DNA of 64,000 nucleotides from Sandaracinobacteroides saxicola (GTDB lineage: Bacteria; Pseudomonadota; Alphaproteobacteria; Sphingomonadales; Sphingomonadaceae): positions 2,294,001 to 2,358,000 of the forward strand of contig NZ_CP059851.1 in NCBI RefSeq assembly GCF_014117445.1, given 5' to 3'. Shown here piece by piece: positions 7,464 to 15,634 of the stretch. Under the pieces are notes generated by a model. The model was not told the DNA's origin and did no database searches. It saw only the letters and a list, made by a program, of their open reading frames with translations. The position numbers and the translations under genes are program-made. Positions within the stretch are counted from its first letter, which is position 1. Each line of letters opens with the position of its first letter.

Positions 7464-7480
7464 CACCACAGATAGTGGTG
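7464..7480. promoter_or_regulatory. 17-bp palindrome upstream of nrdA
   Basis: CACCACAGATAGTGGTG has 6-bp perfect arms around AGATA and lies 152 bp upstream of the nrdA start. It resembles an NrdR box only loosely: the spacing between the CAC and GTG half-sites is 5 rather than 8 bases. The binding protein is unknown. Confidence 0.35.
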
Positions 7481-7520
7481 AAAAGGTCGGCGGATGCAAG
7501 CGGAAAATGCCGGCCGATGC

Positions 7521-7529
7521 TGTGGATAA
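7521..7529 (-). promoter_or_regulatory. DnaA box upstream of nrdA
   Basis: TGTGGATAA is the exact complement of the DnaA consensus TTATCCACA. DnaA is a known regulator of nrdAB in E. coli, and this copy lies about 210 bp upstream of the nrdA start. A single site could occur by chance, but its position supports a role. Confidence 0.5.
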
Positions 7530-7850
7530 CGGGGAGAAAGGCGCCGTCACAGGGGGGAAAGCATTGGCGCGGCAAGAGCTTCGGGCGCGGCCTTGGCGGG
7601 GGTGGCGAGCGGCGAAAAAATTTGCGGGTGATGGCGCGGGTGGCCGGCGCGGTGCCGTGGCCAAGGAAGGCCGCATCAGCTTTGGTGGCAGCAACCGGCG
7701 GCAAAAGCTTGGTGGGACGGGGAAAGACCGGGGCAGCGGCGGGATCGGGGGCGGAGTGGCGCGGCGCGTGGCAAACGCATCGGACAGGTTGACGAATGAA
7801 TCGCATGGGCGTTTGTGCAGCGCCGTGAAGAAAACCGACGGCGAAAGACC

Positions 7851-8516
7851 ATGGACGTTGCGATGCATGCCAGCCTGACCCCGCCCGAACAGAGTGACGC
7901 GGCACAACCGCGGCTGCCGGTGCGGGCCAATGGCCGGCGCCGGTATGAACTGCTGCTGGATGCCGCCGAGCGCCTGCTGGAGCAGGGCGAGGGACAGCCG
8001 CTGACCATCCAGCGGCTGGCGCGGGAGGCCGGCGTGCCGATGGCGTCCGTCTATCATTTCCTGCCCAGCCCGGCGGCGGTGTCGGTGGCGCTGTCGCAAC
8101 GCTATATGGCGGGCTTCGGCGAGCTGGTGATGCGGCCGGTGCCGAACCGCGAACGGCTGGGCTGGCGCGAGGTCATCGCCACCCTGAACCAGCGCGCCGT
8201 GACCTTCTATCGCGAGCATCCCTATGCGCAGAAGCTGATCCTGGGATCGGACCACAGCTGGGCGATCCGCCGTTCCGACCTGGCCAACAACCGCCGGATC
8301 GCCGGGGCCGTCGTGGAGCTGGTCGCCGACAAGTTTCCCGATGTGCCCGCCGATGTGCTGTTCGAGGCGGTGGTGGTGGGAATCAGCATCGGCGACGCGG
8401 TGTTCACCCTGTCGATCGCCGAGCATGGCGAGATCACCCCGGCGCTGGGGCAGGAGGCGGCATTGGCGATGTGCGGCTATCTGGCGATCAAGTTCGAGAC
8501 GACGCCAACCGATTGA
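7851..8516 (+). CDS. TetR-family transcriptional regulator
   Basis: A 221-residue protein with an N-terminal TetR helix-turn-helix (about residues 33-75: RRRYELLLDAAERLL, then TIQRLAREAGVPMASVYHFL) and a helical C-terminal ligand domain. It starts at ATG 7851 with a weak AAAGA site; a GTG at 7815 is possible but has no better site. A secreted amidase gene follows 111 bp downstream on the same strand and is the most likely target besides its own promoter. The ligand is unknown. Confidence 0.8.
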   Translation: MDVAMHASLTPPEQSDAAQPRLPVRANGRRRYELLLDAAERLLEQGEGQPLTIQRLAREAGVPMASVYHFLPSPAAVSVALSQRYMAGFGELVMRPVPNRERLGWREVIATLNQRAVTFYREHPYAQKLILGSDHSWAIRRSDLANNRRIAGAVVELVADKFPDVPADVLFEAVVVGISIGDAVFTLSIAEHGEITPALGQEAALAMCGYLAIKFETTPTD

Positions 8517-8627
8517 CGAATCGATATGTGTCGAATATTTTGACCGCATCCGGGGAGAGCCGTGTGGGGTTGGGTCTGGCTGTCCGGGCGAGTGCCCAAC
8601 CCCGTCCGACCATGGGAGATACAGGTC

Positions 8628-10220
8628 ATGACTGACACGCATGTGACAACCGCTGCGACGCCCGACAGCGGGGGTGTGGAACGCCGCACCTTCCTGAAGC
8701 AGGCGGGCGCGGTGACGGGTGCCGTGCTGGCCTCCGCCTCCATGGCGAATGTCGCGTTCGCCGCCACGCCGGCGGCCGAGATCACCGGCTGGGACGCGAC
8801 CGTGCTGTCGGCGCGGATCAAGGCGAAGGATGTGTCCTGCGTCGAGGTAATGGATGCCTATCTGGCGCAGATCAAACGCTTCAATCCGCGCATCAACGCG
8901 ATCATTGGCATGGCTGACGAAGGCGCATTGCGCGCGCAGGCGGCAGAGCGCGATCGGCAGCTGGCCGCGGGCCAGTATCTCGGCTGGATGCACGGTTTTC
9001 CCCAGGCCATCAAGGATACGGCACTGGCGAAGGGATTCGTCTATACGTCCGGATCGCCGCTGTTGAAGGGCAATATCGCCAAATATGATTCGGTGATTGT
9101 CGAGCGTGCGAAAGCGGCCGGCGCGATCGTCATCGGCAAGACCAATGTGCCGGAATGGGCACTGGGTTCGAACACATTCAATCCGCTGTGGGGCACGACC
9201 TGGAACCCCTATGACCTGAAGAAGACGGTAGGGGGGAGCAGCGGCGGCGCCGGGGCGGCGCTGGCGATGCGGATGCTGCCGGTGGCGGACGGCAGCGACA
9301 TGGGCGGTTCGATCCGCAACCCGAGCGCCTATAACAATGTCTATGGGCTGCGGCCAGGGGCCGGCACGGTTCCCCTTGCCCCCAGCCCCGAAGTGTTCGT
9401 CCAGCAATACGCAATCGAAGGGCCCATGGGCCGCACGGTCAAGGATGTGGCCATGCTGCTGTCGGTCCAGGCCGGCCATGATCCCCGGGCGCCGCTGTCG
9501 GTACAGTTGGACACGGCGCAGTTCACGGGCGACCTGCAAAGTGACGTGAAGGGCAAGAAGATCGCCTGGATGGGCGACTGGAACGGCTATTTCGCGATGG
9601 AGCCAGGTGTGATCGACCTGTGCAAGTCCAGCCTTAAGGTGTTCGAGTCCCTTGGCTGCATTGTTGAAGAGGCGGTGCCGGCCTTTGATCCTGCGATGCT
9701 GTGGAAGATATGGTTGACACAGCGCGCCTGGATCATGGGCAATTATCTGGGTGACTACTATGCCAACCCGGCCCAGCGGCCGTTGTTGAGCGACAACGCC
9801 CGCTGGGAGGTGGAACAAAGTTTCAAGCTGACCGCAAACGACGTGTTCCAAACCTCCGCCATGCGCTCGGCGTGGGTGACCGATGCCGTTCGCACCTTCT
9901 TCGAAAAATATGATTTCGCCATCGCACCGACCGCGCAGGTCTTCCCCTTCGACGCGACGATTCCCTGGCCGCGCGAAGTGGGGGGACGCAAAATGGAAAC
10001 CTATCACCAGTGGATGGGGATCGTGCTGCCTTGGACATTGGCGGGCACACCGGTGATGAACCTGCCGGTGGGGTTCAGCGCCGGTGGCGTGCCGATGGGC
10101 GTGCAACTGATCGGCAAGCGCCAGGCCGAGTTGGCCGTCATCAAGATGGCCCATGCCTATGAAGCGGCGACGCAGTGGGTGCAGAAGCGGCCGCCGGCGA
10201 TCCTGGGCCTGCGCGGATGA
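8628..10220 (+). CDS. Tat-exported amidase (amidase signature family)
   Basis: A 530-residue amidase-signature hydrolase. A twin-arginine signal RRTFLKQ (Arg19-Arg20) followed by a hydrophobic stretch to about residue 46 predicts folded export. The Ser-cisSer-Lys triad is visible: Lys129, Ser205 in GGSSGG and Ser228 in GGS. ATG 8628 with upstream GGGAG is preferred over 8562, because the longer frame places the twin-arginine too far in. It hydrolyses an amide bond; the substrate cannot be told. Its stop overlaps the start of an outer-membrane barrel gene (ATGA), so the two are coupled. Confidence 0.9.
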   Translation: MTDTHVTTAATPDSGGVERRTFLKQAGAVTGAVLASASMANVAFAATPAAEITGWDATVLSARIKAKDVSCVEVMDAYLAQIKRFNPRINAIIGMADEGALRAQAAERDRQLAAGQYLGWMHGFPQAIKDTALAKGFVYTSGSPLLKGNIAKYDSVIVERAKAAGAIVIGKTNVPEWALGSNTFNPLWGTTWNPYDLKKTVGGSSGGAGAALAMRMLPVADGSDMGGSIRNPSAYNNVYGLRPGAGTVPLAPSPEVFVQQYAIEGPMGRTVKDVAMLLSVQAGHDPRAPLSVQLDTAQFTGDLQSDVKGKKIAWMGDWNGYFAMEPGVIDLCKSSLKVFESLGCIVEEAVPAFDPAMLWKIWLTQRAWIMGNYLGDYYANPAQRPLLSDNARWEVEQSFKLTANDVFQTSAMRSAWVTDAVRTFFEKYDFAIAPTAQVFPFDATIPWPREVGGRKMETYHQWMGIVLPWTLAGTPVMNLPVGFSAGGVPMGVQLIGKRQAELAVIKMAHAYEAATQWVQKRPPAILGLRG

Positions 10221-11026
10221 GACGGCGCGGCGCCTGGTGGCTGGTGGCGGCGTGCCTTGCCGCCGGCCCGGCCGCCGCGCAATCGCTCGACAAGACCTGG
10301 CTGTTGCAGGTGGGGGCCTATTTCCCGGACATCGACAGCAAGCTGCGCGTGGACAGCAGCCGCGGCCTGGGCACGACGGTGGATTTCGAGCGGGACCTGG
10401 GGTTCAACCGGCACCGGACGCTGCCCGCCTTCCTGCTGGAATGGCGGCCCGGCGACGACTGGGTGTTCGACGCGCAATATTACAAGCTGGGGCGCACCAG
10501 CACGAAAAGCCTGGAGCGCGACATCAGCATCGGCGACACCACCTATCCGGTGGCGGGGCGGGTGCGGGCGGGGTTCGACAGTGACATCATCCGCTTCACC
10601 GTGGGCAACCGGCTGTTCCAGTGGCGCAACCTGGAGATCGGCGCGGGCATCGGGCTGCATGCGACCGATTTCAGCGTGTTCATCGAAGGCGAGGGATCGG
10701 TGGGGGGCGGCACGCGGAGCTTTCGCACCGAGAGCCGGTCCCTGTTCGCGCCGCTGCCCACCATCGGCGTCTTTCTGAACGCCCGGCCCGGCCGGAAGGT
10801 GCATGTCAACGCGCGGGTGGACTGGCTGTCCCTGACGATCGACGACTATAACGGCCGTCTGATCAATGCCGAGGCCTCGCTGGCCTACAGCCTGCACCGC
10901 AACATCGACGTGGGTGCGATGTACCGGCTGGTGGATTATCGTGTCCGCGTGACGAGCGCCGACTGGACGGGGCGGGTGGATTACAAGTTCAACGGGCCGG
11001 CGCTGTTCGTGCAGGTGGGCTTCTGA
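10217..11026 (+). CDS. Outer-membrane beta-barrel protein
   Basis: A 269-residue protein with a signal peptide (MRRRGAWWLVAACLAAG, cut after AAAQ near residue 19) followed by alternating beta strands and a C-terminal Phe (LFVQVGF), the signature of a BAM-assembled barrel. ATG 10217 sits inside the amidase stop (ATGA). It may be a small porin or a lipid/solute channel. Coupling to an exported amidase suggests they work on the same envelope substrate, but this is inference. Confidence 0.75.
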   Translation: MRRRGAWWLVAACLAAGPAAAQSLDKTWLLQVGAYFPDIDSKLRVDSSRGLGTTVDFERDLGFNRHRTLPAFLLEWRPGDDWVFDAQYYKLGRTSTKSLERDISIGDTTYPVAGRVRAGFDSDIIRFTVGNRLFQWRNLEIGAGIGLHATDFSVFIEGEGSVGGGTRSFRTESRSLFAPLPTIGVFLNARPGRKVHVNARVDWLSLTIDDYNGRLINAEASLAYSLHRNIDVGAMYRLVDYRVRVTSADWTGRVDYKFNGPALFVQVGF

Positions 11027-11091
11027 CGGCGCCTGGCTTGCAGCCCCCATGCCGCCCGCGCTAACCACCCGCGCAGCGAAGGAGAGCATGC

Positions 11092-12603
11092 GTGGGACTG
11101 ATCCGCAGTGAGGATGTGATCGAGAGTGTGGCGGATGCCTTGCAGCACATCAGCTATTTCCACCCCATCGATTATGTCCAGGCGCTGGGCGCGGCCTATG
11201 AGGCGGAGGAAAGCGCCGCGGCGAAGGACGCCATCGCGCAGATTCTGACCAACAGCCGCCTGTGCGCGGAGGGGCATCGGCCGATCTGCCAGGATACCGG
11301 CATCGTGGTGGCGTTCGTGAAGGTGGGGATGGGCGTGCGCTGGGACGGCGCGATGACGCTGGACGCCATGGTCAACGAGGGCGTGCGGCGCGCCTATCTG
11401 CACCCGGACAACCGGCTGCGGGCGTCCATCGTGGCGGACCCGGCCTTTTCGCGGGTGAACACGCGGGACAACACGCCGGCGGTGGTGCATGTGGAGATGG
11501 TGGCGGGCGACCATCTGGAGATCGGCCTGGCGGCGAAGGGCGGCGGCAGCGAGAACAAGTCCAAGTTCGTGATGCTGAACCCGTCCGACAGCATCGTCGA
11601 CTGGGTGGTGAAGACCGTGCCGCTGATGGGCGCCGGCTGGTGCCCGCCGGGGATGCTGGGGATCGGCATCGGCGGTTCCGCCGAGAAGGCCATGGTGATG
11701 GCAAAGGAGGCGCTGATGGCGCCCATCGACATGGCGGTGCTGAAGGCCCGCGGGCCGGCGACCGACATCGAGCGGCTGCGGGTGGAGATTTACGACGCGG
11801 TCAACGCGCTGGGCATCGGGGCGCAGGGGCTGGGCGGGCTTTCGACCATCCTGGACGTGAAGATCCTGGACTGCCCGACGCATGCGGCCTCCAAGCCCGT
11901 GGCGATGATCCCCAATTGCGCGGCGACGCGCCATGCGCATGTGCATCTGGATGGAAGTGGCCCGGCCTATCTGCCGGCGCCGGACCTCTCCGCCTGGCCG
12001 AAGGTGGACTGGAAGCCGAGCGCCGAAGCGATTCCGGTGGACCTGGACACGCTGACGCCCGAGGTGGTGGCATCGTGGAAGCCCGGCGACCGGCTGCTGC
12101 TGAACGGCCGGATGCTGACCGGGCGGGACGCCGCGCACAAGCGGATGGTGGACATGCTGGCGCGGGGTGAGGCGCTGCCGGTGGATTTCACCAACCGGGT
12201 GATTTATTATGTCGGCCCGGTCGATCCGGTGCGGGACGAGGTGGTGGGGCCGGCGGGGCCGACGACGGCGACGCGGATGGACAAGTTCACCGAAACCATG
12301 CTGGCGCAGACCGGCCTGATCGCCATGGTGGGGAAGGCGGAGCGCGGCCCGGCGGGGATCGAGGCGATTGCCCGGCACAAGGCGGCCTATCTGATGGCGG
12401 TGGGGGGTGCGGCCTATCTGGTTTCGAAGGCGATTCATGCGAGCTGCGTGGTGGCGTTCGAGGATCTGGGGATGGAGGCGATCTACGAGTTCACCGTGCG
12501 CGACATGCCGGTGACGGTGGCGGTGGATGCGAGCGGGGAGAGCGTGCACGCGACCGGGCCGGCGGTGTGGCGGGAGCGGATTGCGGCGGCGGTGGCGGCA
12601 TGA
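11092..12603 (+). CDS. Fumarate hydratase, class I (4Fe-4S)
   Basis: Class I fumarase interconverts fumarate and malate in the TCA cycle using an oxygen-sensitive 4Fe-4S cluster. The 503-residue protein has the three cluster Cys at 66 (RPICQDTG), 184 (GAGWCPPG) and 276 (MIPNCAATRHAH), and the full two-domain length. The start is GTG 11092 with GGAG 8 bases upstream; the nearby ATG at 11088 is out of frame. It is a stand-alone gene with a candidate hairpin after its stop. Confidence 0.92.
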   Translation: MGLIRSEDVIESVADALQHISYFHPIDYVQALGAAYEAEESAAAKDAIAQILTNSRLCAEGHRPICQDTGIVVAFVKVGMGVRWDGAMTLDAMVNEGVRRAYLHPDNRLRASIVADPAFSRVNTRDNTPAVVHVEMVAGDHLEIGLAAKGGGSENKSKFVMLNPSDSIVDWVVKTVPLMGAGWCPPGMLGIGIGGSAEKAMVMAKEALMAPIDMAVLKARGPATDIERLRVEIYDAVNALGIGAQGLGGLSTILDVKILDCPTHAASKPVAMIPNCAATRHAHVHLDGSGPAYLPAPDLSAWPKVDWKPSAEAIPVDLDTLTPEVVASWKPGDRLLLNGRMLTGRDAAHKRMVDMLARGEALPVDFTNRVIYYVGPVDPVRDEVVGPAGPTTATRMDKFTETMLAQTGLIAMVGKAERGPAGIEAIARHKAAYLMAVGGAAYLVSKAIHASCVVAFEDLGMEAIYEFTVRDMPVTVAVDASGESVHATGPAVWRERIAAAVAA

Positions 12604-12627
12604 TGCGCGTTTTGGTTGCCGGTTTTT

Positions 12628-12644
12628 GCCGCCGTCACGGCGGC
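12628..12644 (+). terminator. Candidate hairpin terminator after fumarase
   Basis: A 7-bp GC stem (12628-12634 with 12638-12644) is followed by GTTTGT. The T-run is short, so it is a weak terminator candidate. Confidence 0.4.
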
Positions 12645-12710
12645 GTTTGTGCAGATATGATTGCTTTTTCCGGCCAGGTTGGCTAAGTGCTTGGCCAAGG
12701 AGATGTCGTG

Positions 12711-12998
12711 ATGAACGCGTCCGTGAAGAGTGCCGACCCCGTGTCTGTCGGGCAGGCCAAGACCACCTTGTCGAAGCTGATCGCGGCTGCCGAGGCGGGC
12801 GAGGAGGTGGTGATCAGCCGTGGGAAGGTGCCGGTGGTAAAGCTGGTGCCGGTGGCTCCGGTGGCCAAGCCCAAGCGCGTGCCTGGCAGCATGAAAGGCC
12901 TGATTGCCCTGGACGATAGTTTTTTTGATCCCTTGCCCGATGACGAGTTGGCGATGTGGGGAACGGGCGATGCGGCGGAGGCGGATGTTCCGGCGTGA
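12711..12998 (+). CDS. Phd/YefM-type antitoxin of a PIN-domain toxin
   Basis: A 95-residue antitoxin with the Phd/YefM N-terminal fold: SVGQAKTTLSKLIAAAEAGEEVVISRGKVPVVKLVPV (shown here in part by VVISRGKVPVVKL). Such proteins bind their promoter as dimers, and the acidic C-terminus wraps the toxin. ATG 12711 has AAGGAG 8 bases upstream and is preferred to GTG 12687. Its stop overlaps the toxin start (GTGA). Confidence 0.85.
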   Translation: MNASVKSADPVSVGQAKTTLSKLIAAAEAGEEVVISRGKVPVVKLVPVAPVAKPKRVPGSMKGLIALDDSFFDPLPDDELAMWGTGDAAEADVPA

Positions 12999-13375
12999 CG
13001 CTGTTGCTGGACACGCATGCGTTGATCTGGTGGCTTGCTGATGACCCGCAGTTGACCCCGGCCGCCTGCGCCGAGATTGCCGACTCCGATGTTTTTGTGA
13101 GCGCGGTATCGGCCATGGAAATCTGCACAAAGGTCAGGATCGGCAAATTGCCGTCAGCGAAGCGGCTGGCGGAGCGGTTCGAGGAAAAGATACTGGCGGA
13201 AGGGTTCAAGCTGTTGCCCTTGACCGTGCGACACGGTCAACGCGCGGGCAGTTTCCCTGACGTCCACAAGGATCCGTTTGACCGCATGCTGATCGCCCAG
13301 GCATTGCTGGAAAATCTGACGATCGTATCGAATGAGACGATGTTCGATCGCTTTGGCGTATCGCGGCTATGGTGA
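12995..13375 (+). CDS. PIN-domain toxin (VapC-like)
   Basis: A 126-residue PIN nuclease starting at GTG 12995, overlapping the antitoxin stop. Acidic residues Asp6 (LLLDTHALIWW), Glu42 (AMEICTK) and Asp96 (DPFDRML) are in place; the fourth position is Asn113-Glu114 (VSNETMF) rather than the usual Asp. PIN toxins cleave RNA, often tRNA or rRNA, when freed from the antitoxin. Pairing of Phd/YefM with a PIN toxin is a common combination. The ATG of the RidA-like gene overlaps its end. Confidence 0.85.
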   Translation: MTLLLDTHALIWWLADDPQLTPAACAEIADSDVFVSAVSAMEICTKVRIGKLPSAKRLAERFEEKILAEGFKLLPLTVRHGQRAGSFPDVHKDPFDRMLIAQALLENLTIVSNETMFDRFGVSRLW

Positions 13376-14409
13376 TACATCCTACAATTCGGTGCGCGGC
13401 CTTGGCGTTGATGGGCGCCATGTCAGCGCCGTCCCTGTCTCAGACGCCGGAAGCCCGCCTGACCGCGGCGGGGCATGTGTTGCCGGCGCCGACGCGGGCG
13501 GTGGCGACCTATTTGACCTTTGCGCGCTCGGGCAATCTGCTGTTCCTGTCCGGCCATGGCGAGTGCGGGCCCGGCGCGTCGGGCAAGCTGGGGCGGGAGC
13601 TGACGGTGGCGCAGGGGCAGGCGGTGGCCGGTCGGGTGGCGCTGTGCATGCTGGCCACCATCAAGGCGGCGACGGGCGACCTGGGCAAGGTGAAGCGCTT
13701 CGTCCGCGTGCTGGGGTTCGTGAACAGCACGGCCGATTTCACCCAGCATTCCGCGGTGATGAACGGCTTTTCCGACATGATGGTGCTGGCCTTCGGCGAG
13801 GGCGGCAAGGCGCCGCGCAGCGCGGTCGGCGCGCCGTCGCTGCCGTTCGACATTCCGGTGGAGGTGGAAGCGGTGGTCGAGCTGTCGGAACAGCGGCGGT
13901 CAGGGCACGGCCGGCGCGGGTTCCGCCAGCAGGGACACGATCAGTTCGTTGAGGTCATCGAGCTCGAGCGAGGCGGCCTTCGCGTAGCGGACGGTGCCGG
14001 CGCGGTCGATCAGGTAGCTGGTGGGAACGGCGCGCACGCTGCCATAGGGCCCGCGGAAACGGCGCGCGAAGGTGATGCCGGGCAATGCGTCGGCGACGGC
14101 CTTCAGGCGATAGGGCGGCAGCGAATCCTCGGTGGTGACGGCGATGACGCGAAAGCCATGTTTGCCCTGGGCGCGGGCATAGGCGTCGAGCAGCGGCATC
14201 TCCTTGCGGCAGGGCGCGCACCAGGTGGCCCAGATGTTGATCAGCACGACCTGGCCCTTCAGCCCGGCGGAATCGAGCCTGGTGCCATCGAGCGCGGTCA
14301 GTTCGTAGGGCGGCGCCGGTTCGCCGACGGTGGGCGGGTTGGCGCAGGCGATGTTGGCGCAGAAAGCGGCGGCAAGGACGAGTGCGGCGCGGCGCGGCGA
14401 AACCATTGA
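13369..14409 (+). CDS. RidA/YjgF-family protein with an over-long reading frame
   Basis: The first 175 or so residues form an exported RidA-like protein: a signal-like N-terminus (CAALALMGAMSAPS), then the YjgF core ending FDIPVEVEAVVELSE. RidA proteins hydrolyse reactive enamine/imine intermediates. The frame then has no stop and runs about 170 codons antisense through the convergent thioredoxin gene to TGA 14407-14409; that part is low-complexity Gly/Ala/Asp and surely not an evolved domain. The natural end should be near 13895, so a stop codon has been lost or a frameshift is present. The ATG overlaps the PIN toxin stop. Confidence 0.6.
   Translation: MVIHPTIRCAALALMGAMSAPSLSQTPEARLTAAGHVLPAPTRAVATYLTFARSGNLLFLSGHGECGPGASGKLGRELTVAQGQAVAGRVALCMLATIKAATGDLGKVKRFVRVLGFVNSTADFTQHSAVMNGFSDMMVLAFGEGGKAPRSAVGAPSLPFDIPVEVEAVVELSEQRRSGHGRRGFRQQGHDQFVEVIELERGGLRVADGAGAVDQVAGGNGAHAAIGPAETAREGDAGQCVGDGLQAIGRQRILGGDGDDAKAMFALGAGIGVEQRHLLAAGRAPGGPDVDQHDLALQPGGIEPGAIERGQFVGRRRFADGGRVGAGDVGAESGGKDECGAARRNH
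13900..14406 (-). CDS. TlpA/ResA-like exported thioredoxin
   Basis: A 168-residue protein with an N-terminal signal (LVLAAAFCANIACA, cut near residue 22) and a thioredoxin fold with active-site WCAPC in INIWATWCAPCRKEMP, followed by VPTSYLIDRAG (cis-Pro loop). Such proteins reduce disulfides in the periplasm, for example in cytochrome c maturation. ATG 14406 is chosen because the signal peptide starts there; the ribosome site is weak. Longer upstream frames are unlike protein. It lies wholly opposite the 3' extension of the RidA-like frame. Confidence 0.85.
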   Translation of the reverse strand: MVSPRRAALVLAAAFCANIACANPPTVGEPAPPYELTALDGTRLDSAGLKGQVVLINIWATWCAPCRKEMPLLDAYARAQGKHGFRVIAVTTEDSLPPYRLKAVADALPGITFARRFRGPYGSVRAVPTSYLIDRAGTVRYAKAASLELDDLNELIVSLLAEPAPAVP

Positions 14410-14466
14410 TTCAGCATAGCCGGCAGGCGGTTGCGGCGGAAGCGGTGTTGTGACAGGTTCCGCGTC

Positions 14467-15630
14467 ATGAGGGGATGGTGGCTGGCAACTCTGCTGCTGG
14501 GGGGCTGCGCGATGGCGCCGCAGCTGGGCCGCGTGGCGGTGGACCATAACGAGCTGGTGGCGAACACCACCAATCAGCTGCTGCTGGTGAATGTGCTGCG
14601 CGCGCGGGAACGGCTGCCGATGCATTTCACCAGCATTTCGGCGCTGCGTGGACAGGCCAATGTGAAAGGTGACCTCGGCCTGGGCGGCGGGGTGGCCGGC
14701 AAGGGGTCGACGGCGAACCTGGACGCCGCGGGGTTGGGAACGGGGGGCAGCATCAGCCAGGCGGCAGCGACGCTCTCGCCCTCGATGGGGATCGAGGTGA
14801 CGAGTGGCAGCAGCTTCGATGTCGCCGTGCACAACACGCAGGAATTCTACGCCGGCATCACCACCTCGATCCCGCAGGCAACGGTCGCGGGCTATCTTTA
14901 TGCCGGATGGCCGGCCGACCTGGTGACCTTCATGTTCGTCACTGACGTCGAGATACGGGTGTCGGCGCGCCATGTGCCCGCCGGGCCGGACGACCTGGCA
15001 CCGGGCGCCGTGCTGGCGCGGGTGGTGAATGCGCCCGACATGGCGGGCTGGACGCAGGGATTCGCGGCACTGGCGCGCTGTTTCCAGGTGCAGCCGGACA
15101 GCGGGGACGGTGATGCCAAGGCGCCCCCGCTGCGCTGGATGCCGGCCGGGGATGCGCCGTGCCGTGTGGCGGTGACCGAGGGAGCCAGGCTGCGCGGCGG
15201 CGCGGTGGTGCGGGAGGTGGTGCTGTCCCGCGACGCTCGCGGGTTGCAGGCGGAACTAGTGGCCGCCGGGGCCGCGAGCCAGAAGGTGGAGGTGCGGTTC
15301 GTCTCGACCATCCGATCGGTGGAGGGGCTGGTCTATTACATGGGGGCGCTGGCGCGGCGCGGGGATGCGCCGCGCGTGCTGCGCACCACGCTGCCCAGCG
15401 GCGAAAGCATCGACATGCCGATCCTGGTGGTGCGGCCGGGGGCGGCGCCGGATGCCTTTGTCAGCGCGCGCTTTGGCGGCAGGCTGTGGTCGGTGCCGGC
15501 CTCCGGCGCCGTGCAGAACAGCGTGGCGGGCAGCAGCAGCGCGGTGTTCGTGCTGGTGCAGCAGCTGATGAACCTGCAACGCTCGGCACGTGAACAGGTG
15601 ATGACGCCGACTGTCCGGATCGCGCAGTAA
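14467..15630 (+). CDS. Lipoprotein of unknown function
   Basis: A 387-residue protein with a lipobox (LLLGGC, Cys near residue 14), so probably anchored in the outer membrane or the outer leaflet of the inner membrane. ATG 14467 starts the signal peptide. The mature part has a Gly-rich region (about 65-110) and mixed beta sequence, with paired Cys near residues 205 and 235 that could form a disulfide. I do not recognise the family. It is convergent with phoB, with 4 bp between stops. Confidence 0.7.
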   Translation: MRGWWLATLLLGGCAMAPQLGRVAVDHNELVANTTNQLLLVNVLRARERLPMHFTSISALRGQANVKGDLGLGGGVAGKGSTANLDAAGLGTGGSISQAAATLSPSMGIEVTSGSSFDVAVHNTQEFYAGITTSIPQATVAGYLYAGWPADLVTFMFVTDVEIRVSARHVPAGPDDLAPGAVLARVVNAPDMAGWTQGFAALARCFQVQPDSGDGDAKAPPLRWMPAGDAPCRVAVTEGARLRGGAVVREVVLSRDARGLQAELVAAGAASQKVEVRFVSTIRSVEGLVYYMGALARRGDAPRVLRTTLPSGESIDMPILVVRPGAAPDAFVSARFGGRLWSVPASGAVQNSVAGSSSAVFVLVQQLMNLQRSAREQVMTPTVRIAQ

Positions 15631-15634
15631 GGCG

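Larger units (their letters stand above)
7313..7850. other. Divergent control region of nrdA and a TetR gene
   Basis: About 540 bp between diverging genes with no credible coding frame; overlapping open frames in both directions are GC artefacts. It contains a perfect DnaA box (7521-7529) and an uncharacterised palindrome (7464-7480), so it is most likely the regulated promoter region of nrdA. Confidence 0.5.

Noticed and set aside
7464-7480. Palindrome as an NrdR box
   Set aside because: The half-site spacing is 5 bases instead of 8 and a properly spaced second box is not evident, so it is listed only as an uncharacterised palindrome.
7428-10154. A 908-codon minus-strand frame opposite the TetR and amidase genes
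   Set aside because: Its translation has no domain pattern and mirrors the codon bias of the amidase on the other strand.
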